A DNA stretch of 8,604 nucleotides from Firmicutes bacterium CAG:145 (GTDB lineage: Bacteria > Bacillota > Clostridia > Peptostreptococcales > Anaerovoracaceae). The stretch spans positions 236,042 through 244,645 of the forward strand of contig FR882601.1 in the NCBI GenBank assembly GCA_000435715.1, given 5' to 3'. The translations under genes were made by a program, and so were the position numbers. Position 1 is the first letter of the stretch, and every line of letters begins with the position of its first letter. Positions 1 through 6,208 of the stretch are shown in pieces. Under the pieces are notes generated by a model. That model was not told the DNA's origin and made no database searches. It saw nothing but the letters and a program-made list of their open reading frames with translations.

Positions 1-616
1 AGAATTGAAAGTCAGACTGATAGACGCCTGCAAGCTTCTTACACAAGCACGAGAAAAAAAGGCTTCAGAGCTAACCCAGGCTATACAGAAGGAGCTTCAC
101 GATCTCAATTTTAACGATTCTTCGGTAAAAATAGCCGTCGAGCCCCTCAAAGAACCTACGGCAGAAGGGATGGACAAGGTGGAAATACTGATAACCACTA
201 ATAAGGGAGAACCTCTGAAACCACTTTACAAAATAGTCTCCGGAGGGGAAATGTCCAGGATAATGCTGGCCTTCAAAAATATAATAAGTTCTTACGATAA
301 GATACCTACTCTGATCTTTGACGAGATAGATAACGGTATCAGCGGCATAACTGCAAGTATCGTCGGAAAAAAGCTCAAGGAGACCTCGAATTCTCATCAG
401 GTTATCTGTATAACTCATCTTCCGCAGATAGCCGCAGCCGGCGATCACAACTACAGAATATACAAAGAATCAGATGAAAGCAGCACCTACACTTCTGTAG
501 AAGCTTTAGATGAAGAGAAAAAAGTAGAGGAAATCGCAAGGCTTTTAGGCGGAACTGTCATAACGCAGACTACACTGAAAAGCGCCAGAGAACTCATAGA
601 AGGCATAGAAGGTTAA
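1..616 (+). CDS. recN: DNA repair protein RecN, C-terminal part (5' truncated by window edge)
   Basis: RecN is a cytoplasmic SMC-like ATPase acting early in double-strand break repair and in transformation. Only the last ~204 codons are here; the reading frame is open from position 2, so the TTG at 5 is an internal Leu, not a start. Visible motifs are those of the C-terminal half of an ABC-type head: the signature SGGEMSR (about nt 239-259), Walker B LIFDEID (nt 311-331) and the H-loop CITHLPQ (nt 407-427), followed by the conserved tail with the ARLLGG segment. The first 30 residues are the end of the coiled-coil region (KLLTQAREKKASEL). Full RecN is usually about 550-570 aa, so roughly two thirds lie upstream. 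It ends at TAA 614-616, just before a hairpin shared with the convergent hydrogenase operon. Identification rests on the motif set plus spacing and is very secure. Confidence 0.96.
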   Translation, partial: ELKVRLIDACKLLTQAREKKASELTQAIQKELHDLNFNDSSVKIAVEPLKEPTAEGMDKVEILITTNKGEPLKPLYKIVSGGEMSRIMLAFKNIISSYDKIPTLIFDEIDNGISGITASIVGKKLKETSNSHQVICITHLPQIAAAGDHNYRIYKESDESSTYTSVEALDEEKKVEEIARLLGGTVITQTTLKSARELIEGIEG

Positions 617-625
617 GATCTATAA

Positions 626-660
626 AAGAGAGGGCAAGATTTAAAATCCTGCCCTCTCTT
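626..660. terminator. Hairpin terminator between convergent recN and the hydrogenase operon
   Basis: An 11-bp perfect stem AAGAGAGGGCA (626-636) pairs with TGCCCTCTCTT (650-660). It extends by GAT/ATC after one A-C mismatch and closes on a short loop near 641-645. It lies 9 nt after the recN stop and 7 nt after the hydrogenase stop, so it can serve both transcripts. The T-rich tail is better on the minus strand (CTCTCTTTTATA) than on the plus strand (CTCTCTTAACG), so intrinsic termination is predicted to be stronger for the hydrogenase operon than for recN. Confidence 0.85.
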
Positions 661-667
661 AACGTCA

Positions 668-2404
668 TTATTCCGTCATCTTAAGATCCCAGCTTTTAAG
701 ATCTGTATGCAGTATATGATGAGCTTTATCTGACATCGGACTGCCTATGTACTCCTCATAAGTAAGCTGAACGGCGGAATTTTCGTGAGAGAAACGTATG
801 CTGCTTTCTCTGTCCAGCCGGTACAGTTGTTCTCCCCGTTCTCCCGCCAGCTCAAATCCGTCTTTAAACGGCTGTCCGCCTCCGCCTACGCAGCCTCCGG
901 GGCAAGCCATGATCTCTACGAAATCGTATTGGACGTCTCCTCTTCTAACCGCCTCCATCAGAGTTTTGGCATTGGCCAGGCCGCTGGCAACCGCCACCTT
1001 AAGTTTTATGCCCTTTATATCAAAAGTTTCTTCCTTCCATCCTTTCATTCCTCTGACGTCCTTAAAAGCGTCGGCTTTGGGATTTTCGCCTGTCGCAAGA
1101 TAATACGCGCTCCTCAACGCCGCCTCCATTACTCCGCCTGTAGTTCCGAATATGACCCCTGCGCCTGATCCTTCTCCGAAGATATCATCAAAAGGCATAT
1201 CTGTCAGATCTTCAGGTTTTATGCTGTCGCTCCTGATAAATCTGTCCAGCTCTCTGGTAGTGAGCACTAAGTCTACATCGTATCCTCCGTCTTTATAGTT
1301 CACCTGGGATACGGTCCGTTCATATTTTTTTGCCACGCACGGCATTACAGACACAGAGAAAACTTTGTCAGGATCTACGCCAAGTCTGTGAGCCACGTAA
1401 GTCTTAGCTATGGCGCCGAACATCTGCTGAGGAGATTTAGCCGTCGAAAGATTGTCCGTCATATCAGGATATCTGGTCTTGACAAATCTCACCCATCCCG
1501 GGCAGCAAGAAGTGAACATAGGCCACTGATAATCATCTCTGTGAGCAAGTCTCTCAAGAAATTCACTGCCCTCTTCCATTATAGTCAGGTCAGCCGAATA
1601 GTCTGTGTCGAAAACGTAATCTATACCGATCTTCTTAAGGGCACAGACAAGTTTACCTATCGTGCTTTCCTCATCCGAAAGGCCTATCTGTTCTCCCCAG
1701 GCAGTCCTCACCGCCGGGGCGATCTGCGCTATGACTACTTTATCGGGATCGCCCAGAGCGTCGTTGAGAAGGTCTCTGTCATCTCTCTCCCTCAAAGCGC
1801 CTACGGGGCAATGAGTTATACATTGGCCGCAGAGAACGCAGCCGGAATCCTGAAAAGATAAATTATCTCTTACTCCTATGGTAGTCCTGTGTCCCGTACC
1901 GTGAAGGTCCCATATTCCCAGTCCCTGAATCTTCTCGCATACTTGAATGCAGCGCATACATTTGACACATTTTGAAGCGTCTCTTATGAGCGGTAGATCC
2001 TCGTTCCACCTGCTCTTTTCTGCCGTGTTATGCTCAAAAGGACTCCTTATTATTCCTACATCGTTGGAGATAGTCTGAAGCGTGCAGTTGCCGCTCTTTA
2101 CACAGCTGGTACATTCTGATCTGTGATCGGACAGCAGCAGTTCCACATTCATCTTTCGTATCTTTCTGACTCTCGGACTATTGGTGGAGATCTCCATTCC
2201 ATCACGACATTCAGTATCGCAGGCAGTGACCAGCTTATCTATGCCGATGAGTTCTACCAGGCATACTCTGCAGGCTGCGATTTCGTTTATATCTTTAAGA
2301 AAGCACAGATGCGGGATATGTATTCCAACTTTCTCCGCAGCCTCCATTATGGTAGTTCTTTCGGGGACGCTTATCTGTTGTCCGTTTATAGTTAATGTTA
2401 CCAT
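668..2404 (-). CDS. [FeFe]-hydrogenase catalytic subunit, multi-cluster (M3-like), probable group A2
   Basis: Catalyses 2H+ + 2e- <-> H2 in the cytoplasm. The 578-aa protein has, in order, a plant-type [2Fe-2S] domain (C34, C45, C48, C62), a His-Cys3 [4Fe-4S] motif (H94, C98, C101, C107), a 2x[4Fe-4S] ferredoxin domain (C146/149/152/156 and C189/192/195/199), and the H-cluster domain with L1 TSCCPGW (C300, C301), L2 MPCVAKK (C356) and L3 MACPGGCVGGGGQP (C501, C505). By alignment from memory with Clostridium CpI, the proton path (E278, E281, C300, S320) and active-site lysine K359 are kept, so it should be catalytically active. The C-terminal small-subunit-like segment is present (SHENSAVQLTYEEY). 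ATG overlaps the preceding gene's stop as ATGGTAA; an AGGAGG lies 12 nt upstream. One oddity is Val357 where L2 usually has Thr. Maturases HydE/F/G are not in the window. Group A2 is inferred from the GltD-like partner gene. Confidence 0.95.
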   Translation of the reverse strand: MVTLTINGQQISVPERTTIMEAAEKVGIHIPHLCFLKDINEIAACRVCLVELIGIDKLVTACDTECRDGMEISTNSPRVRKIRKMNVELLLSDHRSECTSCVKSGNCTLQTISNDVGIIRSPFEHNTAEKSRWNEDLPLIRDASKCVKCMRCIQVCEKIQGLGIWDLHGTGHRTTIGVRDNLSFQDSGCVLCGQCITHCPVGALRERDDRDLLNDALGDPDKVVIAQIAPAVRTAWGEQIGLSDEESTIGKLVCALKKIGIDYVFDTDYSADLTIMEEGSEFLERLAHRDDYQWPMFTSCCPGWVRFVKTRYPDMTDNLSTAKSPQQMFGAIAKTYVAHRLGVDPDKVFSVSVMPCVAKKYERTVSQVNYKDGGYDVDLVLTTRELDRFIRSDSIKPEDLTDMPFDDIFGEGSGAGVIFGTTGGVMEAALRSAYYLATGENPKADAFKDVRGMKGWKEETFDIKGIKLKVAVASGLANAKTLMEAVRRGDVQYDFVEIMACPGGCVGGGGQPFKDGFELAGERGEQLYRLDRESSIRFSHENSAVQLTYEEYIGSPMSDKAHHILHTDLKSWDLKMTE

Positions 2405-4254
2405 TTTGTGTCCCTACCTCCTCTGAATGATCCGAAGCCATGATAGTCGCAGCGTAGGCATCTGGACGCCTCCTGCATGGCTTCCTCATAAGTCATTCCG
2501 TACTCTACCTCGTCGAAATCGCTTTCTCTCTGTTTGTCGTAACGTTCTTTCATCTCTACCCTTCCGCACGGCAGCATATCCGAAAGCTCAGGGAGAGGAA
2601 TATCTATATCTACTTCTATCTCATGGTTGAATCCCAGGTAAGCGTCTATGTTGGCCGCCGCTACTTTACCGGCTGCTACAGCGTTGATGACGGTAGACGG
2701 ACCTGTAACACAGTCGCCTCCGGCATAAGTTCCGCTGACCGTATCTACGATACTGCTCTTCTCTGCTCTTATGTTTCCTCTGAAGACCGGAATACCGTAT
2801 TCTTCAAAGAATCCTATATCTGTCGCCTGGCCTATGGCTGAGATTATTATATCACAAGGTATCTTTTCTTCCGGCTGCGAAGAATCTACAGGCCTTGGAC
2901 GTCCGGATCTGTCTGCCTGACCGGCTATCTGAGGCTTGACCCACAGCGCCTTTACTCTACCTCTCTTATCGGTCTGTATTCTCGAAGGTGCTTTGAGCTG
3001 CATGAGGCTGCACCCTTCGCTGACTGCCGCTCCGATCTCCTCCGGCAAAGCTGTCATGTCGTCCCTGCGTCTCCTGTATACTATACTCACATCAGTAGCG
3101 CCAAGCCGTTTAGCAGTTCTGGCCACGTCCATGGCGACATTTCCGCCCCCTATCACCACTACTGTCTTATCTTTAAAATCGGGCATAGCGTCATCGCCTA
3201 TACCTCTTAACATCTCCACAGCAGGAATAACGCCCTTGGCATATTCTCCCGGTATGCCTATGCTTTTAGCATTATGAGATCCGATAGAGATATAAGTGGC
3301 GTCATAATTTTCTCTTATCTCAGCTATAGCCTCAGGAGTAGACACATCATAATCGAGTCTACATTCCACTCCGGTAGAAAGTATCGCGTCTATGTCCCAC
3401 TGAAGTCTTTCTCTCGGAAGCCTGTAGTTAGGTATTCCGTATCTGAGCATTCCCCCAAGCTGAGATCTCTTCTCAAATACTGTTACCTCATGCCCCATTA
3501 TGGACAGGAAGAATGCGGCCGAAAGACCGGAGGGTCCTCCTCCTATGACGGCTATCTTTTTACCTGTATCATCCATTCTCTCAGGTACAGGTACATCTTT
3601 GCAGTTGTCTACGGCGAATCTCTTGAGTCCTCTTATATTTACAGGAGAGTCTACCAGGGTTCTCCTGCACCTGACTTCGCAGGGATGTTCGCATATCAAA
3701 GCGCAGACAGTAGGGAACGGATTGTCTTTTCTTATGAGTCTTACGGCGTCATCATATCTGCCTGCTTTCAGGAGAGTTATGTATCCCGGTACGTCTACTC
3801 CCGCAGGGCACATGGCAACGCAAGGCACCGGCTGAGCGTGGCTCCTGATAGTCTCGCTGCAGGTATGGTTTATGATATGTGATTCAAAATCTTCCCTGTA
3901 TCCGTTTATGCCTCTTAAAACCATCTTGGCCGCTTCGGTGCCTATGGCGCAGTCTGCCGAAACACTTATGGCCTCCGCCGTGCTCTGAAGTAAGTTCAGA
4001 TCGTCTATAGAAGCTTCCCTATCCATGTCAAGTATCTTGTCCAGTATCAGCTGCAGCTGACCAAGACCCACGCGGCAGGGCGTACACTTTCCGCAGCTCT
4101 GCGAATGGCACATACGCAGGAATGAGGCCGTCAGATCTGCGGGGCACTGTCCCGGAGGACTTGCGGCTATCCTTCTCTCAAAATCTTTATAAAGTCCTTC
4201 AACAGTCTTTTGGGCGAAATCCTGAGACTTGATAAAAAGTCTTTCCACTGTCAT
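2398..4254 (-). CDS. FAD/NAD(P)-dependent oxidoreductase: NuoF-type 4Fe-4S domain fused to GltD-like module (SfrB-like)
   Basis: Probable diaphorase partner of the hydrogenase: exchanges electrons between NAD(P)(H) and the hydrogenase through FAD and Fe-S clusters. Residues about 40-125 match the C-terminal iron-sulfur domain of NuoF/HydB (SCGKCTPCR: C54, C57, C60, plus C102). The FMN/NADH-binding part of NuoF is absent. Residues about 130-215 are the GltD/NfnL-type Fe-S domain (C132, C145, C149, C184, C188, C192, C196). An FAD Rossmann motif follows at 235-245 (VIGGGPSG), then a second dinucleotide fold at 367-378 (VIGGGNVAMDVA), an arginine run R394-R397 that may favour NADPH, and the closing FAD motif YAGGDCVTGPS (510-520). 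The tail has a CLRCD motif (C599, C602). ATG 4254 overlaps the transporter stop (ATGA), but the GAGGAGGT abuts it; GTG at 4248 (616 aa) has better spacing. True glutamate synthase beta subunit is unlikely: the NuoF fusion and the adjacent hydrogenase argue against it. Confidence 0.9.
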   Translation of the reverse strand: MTVERLFIKSQDFAQKTVEGLYKDFERRIAASPPGQCPADLTASFLRMCHSQSCGKCTPCRVGLGQLQLILDKILDMDREASIDDLNLLQSTAEAISVSADCAIGTEAAKMVLRGINGYREDFESHIINHTCSETIRSHAQPVPCVAMCPAGVDVPGYITLLKAGRYDDAVRLIRKDNPFPTVCALICEHPCEVRCRRTLVDSPVNIRGLKRFAVDNCKDVPVPERMDDTGKKIAVIGGGPSGLSAAFFLSIMGHEVTVFEKRSQLGGMLRYGIPNYRLPRERLQWDIDAILSTGVECRLDYDVSTPEAIAEIRENYDATYISIGSHNAKSIGIPGEYAKGVIPAVEMLRGIGDDAMPDFKDKTVVVIGGGNVAMDVARTAKRLGATDVSIVYRRRRDDMTALPEEIGAAVSEGCSLMQLKAPSRIQTDKRGRVKALWVKPQIAGQADRSGRPRPVDSSQPEEKIPCDIIISAIGQATDIGFFEEYGIPVFRGNIRAEKSSIVDTVSGTYAGGDCVTGPSTVINAVAAGKVAAANIDAYLGFNHEIEVDIDIPLPELSDMLPCGRVEMKERYDKQRESDFDEVEYGMTYEEAMQEASRCLRCDYHGFGSFRGGRDTKW

Positions 4255-5153
4255 ACCTCCTCAGCCTTTTTCTTTTTCTTGAGCGTCTTAAAATCTATTT
4301 CCATGATAAAAATACTTGCAAGCATCAGCGCAGCCCCAAGATAAGCTTTAAAAGACAGTATCTCGCCGGCGAAGAAATATGCTACGACAGCCGCAAAAAC
4401 AGGCTCTAACGTAAATATGACGCCTACGTGAGAAGCCGTCGTATATTGCTGGGCCACAGGCTGAAGGACAAAGGCAACTCCCGTACAAAAAACCGACAGG
4501 AAGATGACTGCGCTCCAAACCTCCATAGTCTGAGGAGCCTGCGGAGTCTCCACTATCAGCGCCATTATCAGATTGAGAGCGCCTGTAACGCCCAGCTGAA
4601 ATACTCCCAGGTTATATGCGTCTACTTCCTCGTGACTCACGGCTTTTTCTGTCAGAAGAAGATCGGCGGCGTAAGCTACGGCGCACATCAGGCAGAGAAG
4701 ATCGCCCTTTAAATGTTCCATATTTATTGAGAAATCATCTCCCAAAGTCAGCAGCGCTATTCCTATAAAACACAGTATCACCACGAAAGTGAGCTTCTTT
4801 CCGGGAGCTTTTTTAAAAAACAGCCATGCCAATATGGGAGTGAATACCACTGTCAGCGCACATAGAAATCCCGAGTTGGACAGAGAAGTATATTTTACTC
4901 CGAAGGTAGCCCCTATGTAGACGAATACAAGTGCGAAACCTACCAGCAGGCTGTATTTTAAAGTAGTCTTATTGACAGTTCTTATCTTTTTAAAGGACAC
5001 CAGAGCTGCTATGGCGAAAGCGCCCAAAAATCTGAAGGCGTTCAGCGTGAAAGGATCAAGCTCCTCAAGGCTTATATCCATCAAAAGATATGAAACTCCC
5101 CAGCAGAGAGTTACTAAGATCAGAATTCCGTCGGCTCTTACTTGTTTTGACAT
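4251..5153 (-). CDS. EamA-family (DMT superfamily) transporter, 10 TM
   Basis: Inner-membrane permease of the drug/metabolite transporter superfamily; members export amino acids, metabolites or toxic compounds, and the substrate here cannot be read from sequence. The 300-aa length is typical. Two EamA repeats of five hydrophobic segments are visible, roughly residues 8-25, 36-54, 66-83, 93-113, 121-138 and then 150-167, 181-201, 212-231, 241-261, 267-285. Hallmarks are the early WGVSYLLMD, the RFLGAF segment at TM2, and TLEPVFAAVVAYFFAGE near TM9. The cytoplasmic C-terminus is lysine-rich (KKKKK). Start ATG 5153 follows a GGAAGG at 9 nt and lies 3 nt after the holA stop; its own TGA overlaps the next ATG. 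Position between holA and the redox pair suggests co-transcription but not a shared function. Confidence 0.9.
   Translation of the reverse strand: MSKQVRADGILILVTLCWGVSYLLMDISLEELDPFTLNAFRFLGAFAIAALVSFKKIRTVNKTTLKYSLLVGFALVFVYIGATFGVKYTSLSNSGFLCALTVVFTPILAWLFFKKAPGKKLTFVVILCFIGIALLTLGDDFSINMEHLKGDLLCLMCAVAYAADLLLTEKAVSHEEVDAYNLGVFQLGVTGALNLIMALIVETPQAPQTMEVWSAVIFLSVFCTGVAFVLQPVAQQYTTASHVGVIFTLEPVFAAVVAYFFAGEILSFKAYLGAALMLASIFIMEIDFKTLKKKKKAEEV
4255..4262 (-). promoter_or_regulatory. Ribosome binding site that questions the oxidoreductase start
   Basis: GAGGAGGT on the minus strand lies directly against ATG 4254-4252, leaving 1 nt between AGGAGG and that codon. The in-frame GTG at 4248-4246 (third codon) is 7 nt away, which is normal spacing. 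GTG 4248 is therefore a plausible true start. The difference is two residues. Confidence 0.6.
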
Positions 5154-5156
5154 AAT

Positions 5157-6206
5157 TTACATCCTTCCGATAATAAGCTCAAGGGCCAGATTCTGGTCGA
5201 TCATTCCTGTCTTGATATTCCTGTCCGCCTGGTAAAACTGGCTTAAAATATCCTTCAGCCTGTTCATGCTGAATTTATCGCCGTAAGCCATGGCTTTTTT
5301 AGCTCTGTATGGATTCACTTTCAAGATACGAGGTATTTCCTGACGTTCTTCTCCGCTCTGGTATAGCTCTTTGGCTTCTGTCATCAATTCGAACTGACTG
5401 ATCAGAAGTCCCAAAACGGAATATATCTCGCCTCCGCTGCCTATGATGTTGTTGAGAAGTCTCAGAGCCTTGTCTTTATGTCCCGAAGTCACCGCATCGA
5501 GAAAATCGAAAGCGAACTTGTCCAGATCTCCCTTTATGGTGGCGTCTATATCTTCTTCCGTGATCCTGTTTTCCCCGCTGTAAGCTATGATCTTTTTTAT
5601 ATCGTTTTCGAGATTGAATATCCTGTACTCGCTTTCCCTGTTGAAATAACCCGTCTCATCTATTAGATATCTCAGAACGGCTCTGTCTATATCTTTTCCG
5701 GCTGCCGCGAAGCGTTTTTCGGCAAAGGCGGAGAGCTGCGGTCTGTCCAGCTTATCAAAAAAATATATCTTATGCTGTTTTTTCAGTTGTTTTACGAGGC
5801 TGCTGCTCTCATCCGGCTTTACGCATGAAAATATCAGTACGGTCTCTTTATTAGGATCCTTTATATAATCAAGCAGCTTTTTAAGCTCACCTTCATCAAA
5901 GCCTTTTGCGTTTTTTTTCAGCAGAGGCGGAAAATCCTTAGCCCACACTACTCTCTTTTCCGAAAACATAGAAAATGTGTCGCAGGCAGTCAGAAGCTGA
6001 TCTGCATCTTCCGCCTCCTCTATTTTTACAAAATCTATTTCTCTCACGGAAGGGTCGACTAAAGCCGCCGCTAAAGAATTGCACGCCCACTCTGTAAGAT
6101 ATTCCTCTTCGCCGTACATGAAGATAACATTTTCAAAATTTTTTTTATTCAGATCCCTGTGAAAAGTCTGAAAAGCGTGCTCTGCCTTAGAATTTTTATA
6201 AGCCAT
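5157..6206 (-). CDS. holA: DNA polymerase III subunit delta
   Basis: The delta subunit is the wrench of the clamp loader that opens the beta sliding clamp. The 349-aa product (family usually about 330-350) begins with the typical fold around VIFMYGEEEYL (28-37), continues through a degenerate AAA+ module without a Walker A (LIFSCVKPDESSSLVKQL, 124-141; FDKLDRPQL, 150-158), has LENDIKKI (199-206) matching the family L-x-N-E/D-x-x-K signature, then ITEEDID and the all-helical C-terminal collar domain ending NPYRAKKA (298-305) and DRNIKTG (328-334). Start: TTG 6212 overlaps the comEC stop but has no usable spacing from the AAAAAGG at 6213-6219; ATG 6206 is 6 nt from it, so I chose 6206. holA directly after comEC is a common Firmicutes arrangement. 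The usual following gene rpsT is not here; a transporter takes its place. Confidence 0.93.
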   Translation of the reverse strand: MAYKNSKAEHAFQTFHRDLNKKNFENVIFMYGEEEYLTEWACNSLAAALVDPSVREIDFVKIEEAEDADQLLTACDTFSMFSEKRVVWAKDFPPLLKKNAKGFDEGELKKLLDYIKDPNKETVLIFSCVKPDESSSLVKQLKKQHKIYFFDKLDRPQLSAFAEKRFAAAGKDIDRAVLRYLIDETGYFNRESEYRIFNLENDIKKIIAYSGENRITEEDIDATIKGDLDKFAFDFLDAVTSGHKDKALRLLNNIIGSGGEIYSVLGLLISQFELMTEAKELYQSGEERQEIPRILKVNPYRAKKAMAYGDKFSMNRLKDILSQFYQADRNIKTGMIDQNLALELIIGRM

Positions 6207-6208
6207 AC

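Noticed and set aside
71..448. 125-codon open frame on the minus strand
   Set aside because: It is antisense to the recN ATPase motifs and would run through the most conserved part of RecN.
1388..1861. 157-codon open frame on the plus strand
   Set aside because: It lies wholly opposite the hydrogenase H-cluster region and has no motif of its own; it is a shadow of the real gene.
668..2404. Call as NuoG or a non-catalytic SfrA-like subunit
   Set aside because: All four H-cluster cysteines (C301, C356, C501, C505) and the proton-relay cysteine C300 are present, so it is a catalytic hydrogenase.
3274..3882. 202-codon open frame on the plus strand
   Set aside because: It is antisense to the oxidoreductase gene, whose motifs are unmistakable. 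Its product has no recognisable domain, is rich in Ser/Tyr/Arg from antisense codons, and has no ribosome binding site that I can see.
2398..4254. Call as glutamate synthase beta subunit (gltD)
   Set aside because: The GltD-like core is there, but the NuoF iron-sulfur domain at the front, the adjacent hydrogenase and the lack of a gltB-like gene make a hydrogenase partner more likely.
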